From: Brevibacterium casei CIP 102111
GTDB taxonomy: Bacteria > Actinomycetota > Actinomycetes > Actinomycetales > Brevibacteriaceae
Length of the DNA stretch: 64,000 nt
Assembly (NCBI RefSeq): GCF_900169275.1
Contig: NZ_FXZC01000007.1
Coordinates: forward strand, 62,001 to 126,000
Direction of reading: 5' to 3'
The position numbers and the translations under genes are program-made. The first letter of the stretch is position 1, and the number at the start of each line of letters is the position of its first letter. The notes under the pieces were generated by a model. The model was not told the DNA's origin. It did no database searches and saw only the letters and a list, made by a program, of their open reading frames with translations. Positions 44,503-56,743 of this stretch are shown here, piece after piece.

Positions 44503-44998
44503 CCTTCTCGCGACGTGCCGGGGCATCATCGCCACGTGCACGCGGCTGGGACTCTCGGTCGCCTCGGCGGAATCGCTCACCGCGGGACGCTTCATCTCCA
44601 CTCTCGTCGACGTCCCCGGCGCCTCCGCGGTCGTCCGCGGGGGACTCGTCACCTATGCCACCGACCTCAAAGCGACCCTTGCCGGGGTCGATGCCGACCG
44701 TCTCGAGGAGACCGGACCCGTCGACCCGCACGTCGCCGCGGAGATGGCCGTCGGAGCCGCTCGCGCCTGCATCGCCGACATCGGGGTCTCGTGCACCGGG
44801 GTCGCCGGACCCGATCCGCAGGACGGCAAGGAGGTCGGACTCGTCTTCACGGCTGTCGCCTTCGGCTCCCGAGCAGAAGTCCTCGAGCATCACTTCACGG
44901 GGGACCGGGAGGCGATCCGGCGGGCCACGGTCGAGACCATGGTCGAGCGCCTCGGCGAGTTCACGACGAAACTCGCCTTCGGTCCCGGCGGTGAATGA
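44492..44998 (+). CDS. cinA: CinA C-terminal domain protein, nicotinamide-nucleotide amidase type
   Basis: The 168-residue protein corresponds to the CinA/PncC C-terminal domain, which deamidates NMN. Family residues: SVASAESLTAGRF, GGLVTYATDLKATLAGV, SCTGVAGPDPQDGKEVGLVF. The N-terminal molybdopterin-like domain of full CinA is absent, as usual in this gene order. ATG 44492 lies within the pgsA 3' end (11-nt overlap), so the two are co-transcribed. pgsA-cinA-clgR-recA is the standard actinobacterial order. Confidence 0.93.
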   Translation: MAADLLATCRGIIATCTRLGLSVASAESLTAGRFISTLVDVPGASAVVRGGLVTYATDLKATLAGVDADRLEETGPVDPHVAAEMAVGAARACIADIGVSCTGVAGPDPQDGKEVGLVFTAVAFGSRAEVLEHHFTGDREAIRRATVETMVERLGEFTTKLAFGPGGE

Positions 44999-45115
44999 GC
45001 GCGGAATAAGTTCCCTGTCTCAGCGGTTGTCTCATCAACATGACATACGCACTGAAATGCCACCGTGCCGGTTTCTCCGAAAGGACTGGCAATACCCCGA
45101 TCTCACCCGCCCAGG

Positions 45116-45146
45116 TTGGCGCGTCCGCGCGGCCGGGCTGTAAAGT
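45116..45146 (+). promoter_or_regulatory. candidate clgR promoter
   Basis: TTGGCG (45116-45121) and TAAAGT (45141-45146) are 19 bp apart, about 38 bp before clgR. The rest of 44999-45115 shows no gene. Confidence 0.45.
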
Positions 45147-45184
45147 TGAATGCACGATCGCGCGAGCAAAGGGAGGGACGCACA

Positions 45185-45514
45185 ATGTTACTGAGAGTTG
45201 AAATCGGCGACGCCCTGCGTTCCGCTCGCCGCCGTCAGGGACGGACGCTGCGCGATGTCTCCACGGGAGCCAGCGTCTCGCTCGGCTACCTCAGCGAGAT
45301 CGAACGCGGACAGAAGGAAGCCTCTTCCGAACTCCTGTCGGCGATCTGCGAAGCCCTCGATCTCCCCGTCTCGGCGCTGCTCACCGAGGTCTCCGATCGC
45401 TTCGCCCTGGCAGAGGGCGTCGAGATCCCGGACACCATCCCGCAGGAGCTCTCGGACAAGATCCTCGGACACCCCGGCGGATATCCGTCTCCGCGGCTGG
45501 CAGCCAAGCCGTAA
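45185..45514 (+). CDS. clgR: ClgR-like XRE family transcriptional activator
   Basis: The 109-residue protein has a Cro/C1-type HTH ([41 protein letters not shown]) and the short C-terminal tail typical of ClgR, which activates clp protease and other stress genes in actinobacteria. The C-terminus ends PSPRLAAKP, a small-residue end that may be a ClpP degradation tag as in known ClgR proteins. ATG 45185 follows GGGAGGGACGCACA. The stop overlaps the next start (TAATG). Confidence 0.88.
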   Translation: MLLRVEIGDALRSARRRQGRTLRDVSTGASVSLGYLSEIERGQKEASSELLSAICEALDLPVSALLTEVSDRFALAEGVEIPDTIPQELSDKILGHPGGYPSPRLAAKP

Positions 45515-45741
45515 TGCGCCACACCCTCTACTGGACCCTCATGAATGAGGAGTTCGGTGAGGCTCGCGCGGCCTCACTCCACACCGACCTCACCCTGAGC
45601 AGCATCGGGTCGATCACCGCCGCCGAGGCGTTCCGTCGCGGCATCGAACCCCGCGACATCTGGATCGCCGTGTGCGATTCGATGGGCGTCCCCGATTCCC
45701 GTCGCCTCGGCAAGGAGAAGCCCCGGTCGACGCCGTTCTGA
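45514..45741 (+). CDS. DUF3046 family protein
   Basis: The 75-residue protein begins [19 protein letters not shown] and contains DLTLSSIGSITAAEAFRRGI and PRDIWIAVCDSMGVP, the full DUF3046 pattern. It starts on the clgR stop (TAATG), so it is coupled to clgR, and precedes recA as in most actinobacteria. Function is unknown for the family. Confidence 0.9.
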   Translation: MRHTLYWTLMNEEFGEARAASLHTDLTLSSIGSITAAEAFRRGIEPRDIWIAVCDSMGVPDSRRLGKEKPRSTPF

Positions 45742-45806
45742 CCTCATCCGGGGCTGCGGCATGCCTGGTGGTTCGGACAGATCTTCGCCCGACACGCCGA
45801 CATATA

Positions 45807-45822
45807 TCGAACACCTGTTCCC
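45807..45822. promoter_or_regulatory. LexA-binding SOS box upstream of recA
   Basis: TCGAACACCTGTTCCC fits the actinobacterial consensus TCGAAC-N4-GTTCGA at 10 of 12 fixed positions, 143 bp before the recA ATG. ATATGGGCTATGCT follows, within which TATGCT may be the -10. Confidence 0.75.
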
Positions 45823-45964
45823 ATATGGGCTATGCTGGTGAGCGAATCACGGGACCTGTGACCACGAGTGGCCGACTGTCCACAGGGGAGAATCCTCCTC
45901 TGTCCTCATGTCAGTGCCGTCTTCTAGCGTTGGTCTCACAGGAAACGACACCTTAGGAGAGGTC

Positions 45965-47050
<1,086 letters not shown>

Positions 47051-47054
47051 GGCC

Positions 47055-47795
47055 ATGAGCGAGGACCCGAAGACGCTCACCGACCTCCGCCGGGCCCTGT
47101 CGGACCTCGAATCCCGACAGGCCGCCGGCGGGACGGGCTTCTTCGCGCGACTCGACGCCGGTGACGCCGAGGAGACGTCGGGCACCGGTTCCGAGGGCGC
47201 GGTGGGTTCGACCGAATCCGCCGAGCCGGGGCCGGGTTCGGCACGTTCCGCTCAGGGAGTGCCCGGCGCGGGTCCCAGCGCGGGTGAGCCGGCCGGTACC
47301 GTGCCCGACGAGCCGTTCGCGGACTCTCCGGAACTCGCCGAGGCGTATGCGAAGGCGAAGAAGACCGCGCTCAACATGCTCGCGATGCGCGACCACTCGT
47401 CGACCGAGCTGCGCGAGAAGCTCCTGCGCCGCGACATCGACCCTGCGGTCGTCGACCGCCTCATCACGAAGCTCGAGCGCTCGAACCTCCTCGACGACAC
47501 CCAGTTCGCCCAGCGGTTCGCCAAAGCCCAGCGGGAGAGCCGGAAGCTCTCCCGTTCGGCCCTGCGCCGACAGCTGGTGAAGAAGGGCATCGACGAGGAG
47601 ACCATCGCCGGTGTCGTCGAGGAGGTCGACGGCGAGGAGGACCTCGCCCGGGAGGTCGCCGAGAAGAAGGCGCGCTCGACCCGGGGTCTCGCCCATGAGA
47701 TCCGCGAGCGTCGCATCCTCGGGATGCTCGCCCGCCGTGGCTTCTCCTCGACGATCTGCCTCAAGGTCACACGAGAGGTCCTCGCTGAGACCTGA
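47055..47795 (+). CDS. recX: regulatory protein RecX
   Basis: RecX binds and restrains RecA filaments. The 246-residue protein has an extended N-terminus of about 95 residues, rich in Gly, Ser, Glu and Pro and probably disordered. The three-helix RecX repeats follow (ALNMLAMRDHSSTELREKLLRR; LLDDTQFAQRFAKAQRE; ILGMLARRGFSSTICLKVTREVL). The core length is normal; the extension makes it longer than the enterobacterial form. ATG 47055 lies 4 bp after recA, so they share a transcript. Confidence 0.93.
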   Translation: MSEDPKTLTDLRRALSDLESRQAAGGTGFFARLDAGDAEETSGTGSEGAVGSTESAEPGPGSARSAQGVPGAGPSAGEPAGTVPDEPFADSPELAEAYAKAKKTALNMLAMRDHSSTELREKLLRRDIDPAVVDRLITKLERSNLLDDTQFAQRFAKAQRESRKLSRSALRRQLVKKGIDEETIAGVVEEVDGEEDLAREVAEKKARSTRGLAHEIRERRILGMLARRGFSSTICLKVTREVLAET

Positions 47796-47839
47796 GTCGG
47801 AGACAGGGGCGTGCTCGACGGCGGTAGAATGGTGGGGCC

Positions 47840-49336
47840 ATGACTGAACTCATCGACGCCCCGCACGCCACCGACGCTCACCCGCGCAGCTATGAGGTGA
47901 AGACCTACGGCTGCCAGATGAACGTCCACGACTCCGAGCGCCTGTCCGGACTCCTCGACGACGCCGGATACGTTCCCGCCGATGTCGAATCCCAGGCCGA
48001 CGTCGTCGTGTTCAACACGTGCGCAGTGCGCGAGAACGCCGACAACCGTCTCTACGGCAACCTCGGCCGCCTCGCCAAGGTCAAGGAGCAGCACCCCGGT
48101 CTGCAGATCGCCGTCGGCGGATGCATGGCGCAGAAGGACCGCGACACCATCGTCAAGAAGGCCCCCTGGGTCGACGTCGTCTTCGGCACCCACAACATGG
48201 GATCCCTGCCCGCGCTGCTCGAACGCGCACGCCACAACGACGAGGCCCAAGTCGAGATCCTCGAAAGCCTCGACGTCTTCCCCTCGACCCTGCCGAGCCG
48301 CCGCGAATCCCAGCACTCCGGCTGGGTCTCGATCTCCGTTGGCTGCAACAACACGTGCACGTTCTGCATCGTCCCCAGCCTGCGCGGCAAGGAGAAGGAC
48401 CGCCGTCCCGGCGACATCCTCGCCGAGGTCGAAGCCCTCGTCGCCGACGGCGTCGTCGAAGTCACCCTGCTCGGCCAGAACGTCAACTCCTACGGCGCCG
48501 AATTCCGCGATAAGGGCGCGTTCGCGAAGCTCCTGCGCGCCGTCGGCAACGTCGAGGGCATCGAACGCGTCCGCTTCACCAGCCCGCACCCGGCCGCGTT
48601 CTCCGACGACGTCATCGAGGCGATGGCCGAGACCCCCACCGTCATGCCGCAGCTGCACATGCCGCTGCAGTCCGGGTCCGACCGGATCCTCAAAGCCATG
48701 CGCCGCTCCTACCGGACGAGCCGGTTCATGAGCATCCTCGACTCCGTGCGCGACCGCATCCCCAACGCCGCGATCACCACCGACATCATCGTCGGCTTCC
48801 CCGGCGAGACCGAGGAGGACTTCGCAGGCACAATGGACATCGTCCGTCGAGCCCGGTTCTCCCAGGCCTTCACCTTCCAGTACTCGATCCGTCCGGGGAC
48901 CCCGGCCGCGACGATGCCCGACCAGCTGCCCAAAGAGGTCGTCCAGGAGCGCTTCGAACGCCTCATCGCCGTCCAGGACGAGATCGCGTGGGAGGAGAAC
49001 CGGGCCCTCATCGGCACCGAGGTCGAGGTCCTCGTCACCGGACTGCCGAGCGCCGACTCCCCGCGCCTGAGCGGTCGCGCCGCCGACAACCGCCTCGTCC
49101 ACGTCGGACTTCCTGACGGCACACCGGCACCGCGACCCGGCGACTTCGTCACCGCGACCGTCACCGACGCAAAACCCTACTTCGTCCTCGCCGACACCGG
49201 GTACAGCGTGCGCCCCTCCCGCGCCGGCGACGCCTACGACCGCGCCCAGGCCGACTCGTGCGGCGCACCGAGCCCCGGCTCATCGGCCGGCGGTGCCACG
49301 GTCCTCGGCATGCCGACGATCCGCCCCCGCAGCTGA
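47840..49336 (+). CDS. miaB: tRNA-2-methylthio-N6-dimethylallyladenosine synthase MiaB
   Basis: MiaB methylthiolates i6A37 of tRNA. The 498-residue radical SAM enzyme has the UPF0004 domain with three Cys ([23 protein letters not shown]), the radical-[11 protein letters not shown] motif with VPSLRGKE, and a C-terminal TRAM domain ([11 protein letters not shown]). About 45 extra residues follow TRAM. TAGAAT at 47825-47830 lies 9 nt before ATG 47840, indicating a very short leader. It is followed by the conserved hypothetical gene and miaA. Confidence 0.96.
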   Translation: MTELIDAPHATDAHPRSYEVKTYGCQMNVHDSERLSGLLDDAGYVPADVESQADVVVFNTCAVRENADNRLYGNLGRLAKVKEQHPGLQIAVGGCMAQKDRDTIVKKAPWVDVVFGTHNMGSLPALLERARHNDEAQVEILESLDVFPSTLPSRRESQHSGWVSISVGCNNTCTFCIVPSLRGKEKDRRPGDILAEVEALVADGVVEVTLLGQNVNSYGAEFRDKGAFAKLLRAVGNVEGIERVRFTSPHPAAFSDDVIEAMAETPTVMPQLHMPLQSGSDRILKAMRRSYRTSRFMSILDSVRDRIPNAAITTDIIVGFPGETEEDFAGTMDIVRRARFSQAFTFQYSIRPGTPAATMPDQLPKEVVQERFERLIAVQDEIAWEENRALIGTEVEVLVTGLPSADSPRLSGRAADNRLVHVGLPDGTPAPRPGDFVTATVTDAKPYFVLADTGYSVRPSRAGDAYDRAQADSCGAPSPGSSAGGATVLGMPTIRPRS

Positions 49337-49337
49337 G

Positions 49338-49985
49338 ATGGGCCGCCTCGCGCTCATCCCCTCAGCCCCCGTTCTCCTTCCCGACGTCGATCTCTCCGAG
49401 ACAGAGTCCGTCGCCGAGGTGCGCGCCGGGATCTGTGCGACCCTGACCTCAGCCGACCGGTGGGCCCTGCCCGTCGACACGCTCCCGACACTCCTCGGCC
49501 TCGGCGGGTTCGGCATCGACCGCGGCATCGACACCCGCACGGGCAAACGCCTCGACGGGGCGGACTGGGTGGAGGCAGCGACCGAGCTCGACGAAGCCGA
49601 GCGCAAGCGGTGTGCCTTCGCCCACCCGGGACTGAGCGTCGCGGCCCTCCACGCGCACGACGCGGGAGTGACCATCGGACCACTGGGCTCCGGTGACGAC
49701 ATCCTCATCCCGATCGACCTCTCCGCGGCCGCTTCGGCGGACTCACCGCTGGCGCCGGTGGCCGGAGCACGCGAATTCGACACCGCCGTCGTCGACGCCG
49801 TGCGAGCCGGTGACGTCGAGCGACTGCGCGACCTCGTCGGCAAGGCCGCGGCAGTCCACGCCGACCTCGACCTCCTCGGTCGCGCGCTCGGTACGACAAC
49901 GACGACCCCTCGTCACCGCACGACCATCATCGTCGACACGACCGTCCACGACGTCCGCACCCTCTGCGCCGAGATCGAGTACTGA
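49338..49985 (+). CDS. class III extradiol dioxygenase subunit B-like domain protein, conserved hypothetical
   Basis: The 215-residue protein begins MGRLALIPSAPVLLPDVD and ends TVHDVRTLCAEIEY. The N-terminal PSAPVLLP strand and GDDILIPIDLSAAA region resemble the small LigB-like proteins found between miaB and miaA in mycobacteria and other actinobacteria. No dioxygenase metal site is evident here, so catalysis is doubtful. It starts 1 bp after the miaB stop and ends 1 bp before miaA, so it is in the same operon, but its role is unknown. Confidence 0.8.
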   Translation: MGRLALIPSAPVLLPDVDLSETESVAEVRAGICATLTSADRWALPVDTLPTLLGLGGFGIDRGIDTRTGKRLDGADWVEAATELDEAERKRCAFAHPGLSVAALHAHDAGVTIGPLGSGDDILIPIDLSAAASADSPLAPVAGAREFDTAVVDAVRAGDVERLRDLVGKAAAVHADLDLLGRALGTTTTTPRHRTTIIVDTTVHDVRTLCAEIEY

Positions 49986-49986
49986 G

Positions 49987-50925
49987 ATGGGCGAGCACGC
50001 CGAGACCCACGAGCACCCACCCGTCATCACGGTCGTCGGAGCGACGGCGACGGGGAAGTCCGATCTCGCCCTCGACCTCGCAGAGCGCCTCGGCGGGGAG
50101 ATCGTCAACACGGATGCGATGCAGTTCTACCGCGGGATGGACATCGGCACGGCGAAGCTGCCGCCGGACGAACGCCGCGGCGTCCCGCACCACCTCATCG
50201 ACATCCTTGACGTCACCGACGAAGCGAACGTCCAGACCTTCCAAGAGCAGGCGCGGGCCGCGATCGCCGACATCCGCGCCCGCGGGAACCGGCCGATCCT
50301 CGTCGGCGGGTCGGGACTCTACGCCCGTGCCGCAACCGACCACCTCGACTTCCCCGGCACCGATCCGGAGGTGCGCGCCCGACTCGAGACCGAGGTCGAC
50401 GCCGACCGGTGGGCCGCCCACGCGAAACTCACCGACCTCGACCCCACGGCCGCGGAGAAGATCACCGTCAACGACGTCCGCCGCATCGTCCGAGCCCTCG
50501 AGGTCATCGAGCTCACGGGACAGCCCTTCACCGCATCCCTGCCCGAGTACACGGCGATCGAACCGACGATCCACATCGGCCTCGCCCTCGACCGCAGCAC
50601 TCTGCACGAGCGCATCGCCGCCCGCGTCGGTCTGATGTGGGACGCGGGGTGGGTCGACGAGGTCCGCACTCTCCTCGACCAGGGGCTCGCCCACGGGAAG
50701 ACCGCGTCGCGGGCGATCGGCTACGCGCAGATCCAGGACTACCTCGCAGGTGCCATCGACGCCGAGTCCGCCCGCGAATCGACGATCGTGCGCACCCGCC
50801 AGTTCGCCCGCCGCCAGGACACATGGTTCCGCCGCGATCCGCGCGTGACCTGGATCGACTCCGGAGTCGCCGAGGCGGGGGCGAAGCTCGACCGGGCCCT
50901 GGACATCGTTAGACTGGAGTCATGA
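49987..50925 (+). CDS. miaA: tRNA dimethylallyltransferase MiaA
   Basis: MiaA prenylates A37 of tRNAs reading UNN codons, making the MiaB substrate. The 312-residue protein has the P-loop GATATGKSDLALDLA, the DAMQFYRGMDIGTAK motif with the catalytic Asp, PILVGGSGLY, and the C-terminal FARRQDTWFRRD motif. ATG 49987 lies 1 bp after the upstream stop. Its 3' end overlaps dapF (ATGA). With miaB in the same operon, both steps of ms2i6A synthesis are encoded together. Confidence 0.96.
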   Translation: MGEHAETHEHPPVITVVGATATGKSDLALDLAERLGGEIVNTDAMQFYRGMDIGTAKLPPDERRGVPHHLIDILDVTDEANVQTFQEQARAAIADIRARGNRPILVGGSGLYARAATDHLDFPGTDPEVRARLETEVDADRWAAHAKLTDLDPTAAEKITVNDVRRIVRALEVIELTGQPFTASLPEYTAIEPTIHIGLALDRSTLHERIAARVGLMWDAGWVDEVRTLLDQGLAHGKTASRAIGYAQIQDYLAGAIDAESARESTIVRTRQFARRQDTWFRRDPRVTWIDSGVAEAGAKLDRALDIVRLES

Positions 50926-51887
50926 ATACCCCGTTCGCCGCACTCGCCGGCACCCGGTTCCACAAGGGCCACGGCACCGAGAACGACTTCGTCCTCCTCG
51001 AGGATGACGGCGGCGACCTCACCCTCCATCCCGAGACCGTCGCGCTGCTCGCCGACCGGCGCACGGGCCTCGGCGGCGACGGCGTCATCCGCATCGTGCG
51101 CTCAGCCGACAGCGGCATCCCCGGCGCCGACGAGCAGGCCGCTGCCGGCGCTGAATGGTTCATGGACTACTACAACCACGACGGCAGCCTCTCCGAGATG
51201 TGCGGCAACGGGGTGCGCGTCTTCGCTCATGCCCTGCTCGAGACCAGCCGGGTCCCCGCCGACAGCGAGGAGATCAAAGTCGGCACCCGGGACGGCATCA
51301 AGACCGTGCGCATCACCCTCAACCCGGCCCTCGGCGAGACCGAGCCGTCGACGGCGTCGACCCCCGGAGGCCCCGAGGACGCGTGGTACACCGTCGACAT
51401 GGGCCGTTGGTCGATCGATGAGACCGCCGAGACCCTCGTCACCACCGACGGCATCGACGTCCCCCGACCTGGGCTCTCCGTCGAGACGGGGAATCCGCAC
51501 ACCGTCGTCGCCCTCGCCGAGGCGGCCGAACTCTCCGCGGCCGACCTCCGTGACGCTCCCGTCCTCGACCCCGTGCCCCCGCAAGGGTCGAACGTCGAGT
51601 TCATCGTCATGGAACCGGCCCGCAGCGACCTCGCCGGAGGCGAAGGCGCCCTGCGCATGCGGGTGTCCGAACGCGGAGTCGGCGAGACCCGATCCTGCGG
51701 CACCGGGGCGTGCGCGGCGGCCATCGCCGCCCACCATTGGGCGGGACCGACCTCACCGTTGCAGTGGCGTGTCGACGTCCCCGGGGGACGCCTGCGCATC
51801 GGCATCACCCCTGATGAGGACGGTGACCAGGGAACCGTCACCCTCGCCGGTCCGGCCGTGCTCGTCGCCACGGGCACGATCGACTGA
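50922..51887 (+). CDS. dapF: diaminopimelate epimerase
   Basis: DapF converts LL- to meso-diaminopimelate for peptidoglycan and lysine. The 321-residue protein has the two catalytic Cys residues, Cys94 in SEMCGNGVRVFA and Cys259 in TRSCGTGACAAA, each in the symmetrical alpha/beta halves, plus HKGHGTENDFV near the N-terminus. ATG 50922 overlaps the miaA stop. TAGACT (50910-50915) ends 6 nt before it, so an internal leaderless promoter may add to read-through from miaA. Confidence 0.96.
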   Translation: MNTPFAALAGTRFHKGHGTENDFVLLEDDGGDLTLHPETVALLADRRTGLGGDGVIRIVRSADSGIPGADEQAAAGAEWFMDYYNHDGSLSEMCGNGVRVFAHALLETSRVPADSEEIKVGTRDGIKTVRITLNPALGETEPSTASTPGGPEDAWYTVDMGRWSIDETAETLVTTDGIDVPRPGLSVETGNPHTVVALAEAAELSAADLRDAPVLDPVPPQGSNVEFIVMEPARSDLAGGEGALRMRVSERGVGETRSCGTGACAAAIAAHHWAGPTSPLQWRVDVPGGRLRIGITPDEDGDQGTVTLAGPAVLVATGTID

Positions 51888-51939
51888 GCGACCGCCTCGG
51901 CGGGGGAACATTCGATGAGCCCGCGTCGGCGGGGGAGGC

Positions 51940-52557
51940 TCAGGCGTCCCTGTGGATCGTCAGGATCCGGAAGCCCTTCGACGAGGCGGTGCGCTCGGCG
52001 GTGAACCCCTCGCCGAGCATCCCGCGGATCCAGGTGAGCAGCGAATCGGCGCCGAGGTTCTTCGACACGACGAGGTCGGCGCGCCCGCCCGGGGCCAGGC
52101 GCGGCAGCCACGTCTCGAGGAGCTCATGGAGGACGTCCTTGCCGACGCGGATCGGCGGATTCGAGCGGATCGCGGAGAACTGGACGTCCGCGGGAACCTC
52201 GTCGGCGGTGACGGTGCGGACCGAATCGAGGCCGAGCCTGGCCGCGTTCGCCGCGGTCGACTCGAGCGATCGGGAGTTGATGTCGAGGGCCCACACCCGG
52301 ACGTCCACCTCGGCGTCGGAGGCCTGGAACGCGGAATGGAGGGCGATGGGACCCCAGCCGCACCCGAGATCGAGGAGGTCGCCGGGTTCGGGATCGGGAA
52401 GATGCTTGAGCAGCACCGCCGTGCCGGGGTCGAGACGGGTGGGGGAGAAGGTCCCGCTCATCGTCTCCAGGGCCACAGTGCGACCGGCGAGATCGAGGGT
52501 GATCTCGCGGCGTTTGGCCTGACTCGAGGGGCTCTCGGTGAAATAGTGCTCCGACAC
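51940..52557 (-). CDS. class I SAM methyltransferase, RsmC-like
   Basis: The 205-residue protein has the SAM motif LLDLGCGWGPIALH, an acidic motif II (VWALDINSRSLESTAANA) and the SNPPIRVGK sequence matching the NPP[FY/I] catalytic motif of RsmC/RlmG N2-guanine methyltransferases. It resembles the single-domain RsmC-type proteins near hflX in other actinobacteria. Substrate is probably rRNA, but not proven by sequence. It is divergent from hflX. Confidence 0.87.
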   Translation of the reverse strand: MSEHYFTESPSSQAKRREITLDLAGRTVALETMSGTFSPTRLDPGTAVLLKHLPDPEPGDLLDLGCGWGPIALHSAFQASDAEVDVRVWALDINSRSLESTAANAARLGLDSVRTVTADEVPADVQFSAIRSNPPIRVGKDVLHELLETWLPRLAPGGRADLVVSKNLGADSLLTWIRGMLGEGFTAERTASSKGFRILTIHRDA

Positions 52558-52592
52558 CGTCCCAGTCTAAACGGCTGTGGGAGAATAGATGG

Positions 52593-52606
52593 ACGCACAT
52601 GTGCGT
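52593..52606. promoter_or_regulatory. 14-bp palindrome in the hflX/methyltransferase divergent region
   Basis: ACGCACATGTGCGT is perfectly palindromic, 40 bp before hflX, next to AGAATAGAT (possible -10). Six bases on, TGTAC-TTCGT-GTACA forms another small inverted repeat. No cognate regulator is nearby. Confidence 0.5.
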
Positions 52607-52646
52607 TGTACTTCGTGTACAGCAGTTGCCACGAACAAAGGAATGA

Positions 52647-54118
<1,472 letters not shown>

Positions 54119-54122
<4 letters not shown>

Positions 54123-56104
54123 GCACGGTCGCCGACCTGCTCTCAGCGGCCGTCGGCGCCATCGGCGGGTCGACCCGTGAGGGTCAGACCGAGATGGCGC
54201 AGGCGGTCGCCTCGTCGCTCGACAAGGGCATCCACCTCCTCGTCCAGGCCGGCACCGGAACCGGCAAATCGCTCGCCTACCTCGTGCCCGCCGCAGAGTA
54301 CGCGAGCCGCACCGGTGGGAAGGTCATCGTCTCCACGGCGACGCTCGCCCTGCAGACGCAGATCATCCACCGTGACCTCCCGCGCCTGTTCAAATCCGTG
54401 AAGAAGTCCCTCGACCCGCTGCCGAAGGCGGCCCTGCTCAAGGGGCGGCGGAACTATGTGTGCAAGCACAAACTCGCCGGCGGTTACCCCGACGAGGACG
54501 AGGGAATGCTCTTCGACCTCGGCGCCGATGCCGCCGCCGGACGGAAGCCCGCCGACCGGTCAGGCCTCGGCGAGGAGATCCAACGCATCCGCACGTGGGA
54601 GAAGACCACGGAGACCGGCGACCGGGACGACCTCATCCCCGGCGTCAGCGACAAAGCGTGGGCGCAGGTCTCCGTCAACGCCTTCGACTGCCTCGGCTCG
54701 AACTGTCCGCTCTTCACCGAATGCTTCGCCGAACAGGCCCGCAACGCCGCCGCCGAGGCGGACATCGTCGTCACCAACCACGCCCTGCTCGCGATCGACG
54801 CGTTCGGGGAGAACGCCGTCCTGCCCGAACACGACGTCATCATCATCGACGAGGCGCACGAGCTCAAGGACCGGGTGACCAATGCCCTGTCCGGCCAGAT
54901 CAACACGGGCATGCTCTCGGCGGCCACCTCGGCGGTGCGCAAGCACACCACGGTCGAGGACGGGGTGACAGCGATGCTCGACACCGCCTCGGCGGCCTTC
55001 GAACGCGCCACCGCCGGGGTGAGCGAAGGGCTCATGCTCTCTTTGCCCGAACCCCTCGCCCTCGCGCTCACGCAGATCCGCGACTCCGCCCGGCAGATCA
55101 TCAACGACATCGGCGGACGCAGCGAGGACGCCGACGCCGGCCGGCAGATGGCGAAGGCCCGGTGCCAGGAGATCTTCGAACTCGCCGAACGCTTCTGCGA
55201 CCCCGGCAAGAACGACGTCGTGTGGCTGAGCCGCAGCACCTTCCGCGAGCGGGAGACGACGAACCTCGTCGTCGCGCCCCTGAGTGTGGCCGGAACGATG
55301 CGGCACGGGATCTTCGAAGAGTCAACCGTCGTCGCCACCTCGGCGACCCTGTCGCTCGGCGGGAACTTCGACGCCGTCGCCGCCTCGCTCGGTCTCGTCG
55401 GCCCCGACTCGCCGAGGTGGGACGGCCTCGACGTCGGATCGCCGTTCGACTACGGCCGGCAGGGCATCATCTACGTCGCCTCCCACCTGCCCAAACCCGG
55501 TCGCAGCGGGCTGAGTGAGGAAGCGCTGGCCGAACTCGAAGCCCTCGTCACGGCCTCGAAGGGCGGGGCGCTCGGACTCTTTTCGTCCCGTGCGGCTGCG
55601 AATGCCGCGGCCGAGCACCTGCGGGACCGGCTCGATCTGCCGATCCTCCTCCAGGGCGACGACGGTCTGCCGTCGCTCGTCTCCCGGTTCGCCGCCGACG
55701 ACGAGGCGTGCCTGTTCGGGACGATGTCCCTCTGGCAGGGCGTCGACGTGCCGGGCCGGACGAACCGGCTCGTCATCATCGACCGGATCCCCTTCCCGCG
55801 CCCGGACGACCCTCTCATGCAGGCGCGGGCCCGGGACGCCGACCGGCGCGGGGTCAACGGGTTCATGGCGGTGAGCGCGACGCATGCGGCTCTGCGACTG
55901 GCGCAGGGCGCCGGGCGGCTCATCCGCTCGACGGGGGACAAGGGCGTCGTCGCGGTCCTCGACTCGCGTCTGCGCTCGGCCCGCTATGCCGGCTACCTCG
56001 TCAGTTCGATGCCGCAGATGTGGCCGACGACGGATCCGGCGGTCGTGCGCACAGCACTCGGGCGCCTGGCCGCGACGAAGGACGAGGACGCAGCGAAGGG
56101 GTGA
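54119..56104 (+). CDS. dinG: ATP-dependent DNA helicase DinG (XPD-like)
   Basis: This superfamily 2 helicase of 661 residues shows Q/Walker A QAGTGTGKSLAYL, four Cys that can bind 4Fe-4S (YVCKHK; DCLGSNCPLFTEC), IIIDEAHEL as motif II, SATLSLGG as motif III and RLAQGAGRLIRS as motif VI. It starts at GTG 54119 overlapping the hflX stop. The family unwinds R-loops and forked DNA and is SOS-linked in some bacteria. I see no LexA box directly upstream because it is inside the hflX operon. Confidence 0.94.
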
Positions 56105-56135
56105 CGGCCCGCCGCCGGGTGGTAAAGTTCGCGCC

Positions 56136-56378
56136 ATGGCCCGCAAGCGGAAGAAGAAGCCCTATCGGAAATACTGGCTGCCGTGCTTCCTTTCGGGTGT
56201 CGTCCTTCTCGCCGGAGGGGGAATCGGTTTGCTCATGGGTGCCACATATCTCAACGTCTGGCCGATCGTGCTTTTCGTTCTGGGCGGTCTCGCCATGGTG
56301 TTCACCCTGGTCGCATTGTTCCATGACGGGGAGTGGACGGAGGGCTATTCGACTGCCGACTCCATGACGGGCATATAG
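56136..56378 (+). CDS. small two-helix membrane protein
   Basis: The 80-residue protein begins MARKRKKKPYRKYW, a very basic cytoplasmic start, followed by two transmembrane helices (about 16-36 and 42-64: LPCFLSGVVLLAGGGIGLLM; VWPIVLFVLGGLAMVFTLV). It ends in an acidic tail. GTGACG (56101-56106) and TAAAGT (56123-56128), 16 bp apart, place transcription start on ATG 56136, so it is probably leaderless. No family recognised. Confidence 0.75.
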   Translation: MARKRKKKPYRKYWLPCFLSGVVLLAGGGIGLLMGATYLNVWPIVLFVLGGLAMVFTLVALFHDGEWTEGYSTADSMTGI

Positions 56379-56743
56379 GGGCTGTTCGTGTCATCCCCGA
56401 GGCGGCCATTCATCCTTGCAGTGGCACAACCTCCCCTCGGCGGTAAAACCTCCGCGCAATTTCACACCCCGCACCCGGAGCGCCAAAACCTCCCGGTGCA
56501 CGGGGATGATTAGTCGCTCGAGGTGGCGGTCGGCAGAGTGCGCGGCCTGCGGCGACACGCACGCCAGCCGTCACTCGCCGCTAGCGCCTTCCGAATCGAC
56601 TTCGGCACACCAGCACCCACCACCGACACGCCCCAGATACGCCGAATGCCCACGACCACCAAGGGTCGTGGGCATTCGCGTTTCCGGTCAGCCGCCTCGG
56701 CGAGGGGTGAGCCCACCTGCAGAGGCCCGCGAGGAACCCAGCC
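56379..56743. other. 365-bp intergenic region with spaced AAAACCTCC motifs
   Basis: ACAACCTCC at 56427 and AAAACCTCC at 56446 and 56485 recur at intervals of 19 and 39 bp. The decamer CCGCCTCGGC is at 56692 and a terminator at 56643. No gene longer than noise is seen. Confidence 0.55.
56643..56678. terminator. bidirectional terminator between the small membrane gene and lexA
   Basis: CGAATGCCCACGACC (56643-56657) and GGTCGTGGGCATTCG (56664-56678) form a perfect 15-bp stem with an ACCAAG loop. It is followed by CGTTTCC, between convergent genes. Confidence 0.85.

Noticed and set aside
47252..49102. 616-codon open frame antisense to recX and miaB
   Set aside because: Spans two well-supported genes and the gap between them; composition typical of a shadow frame.
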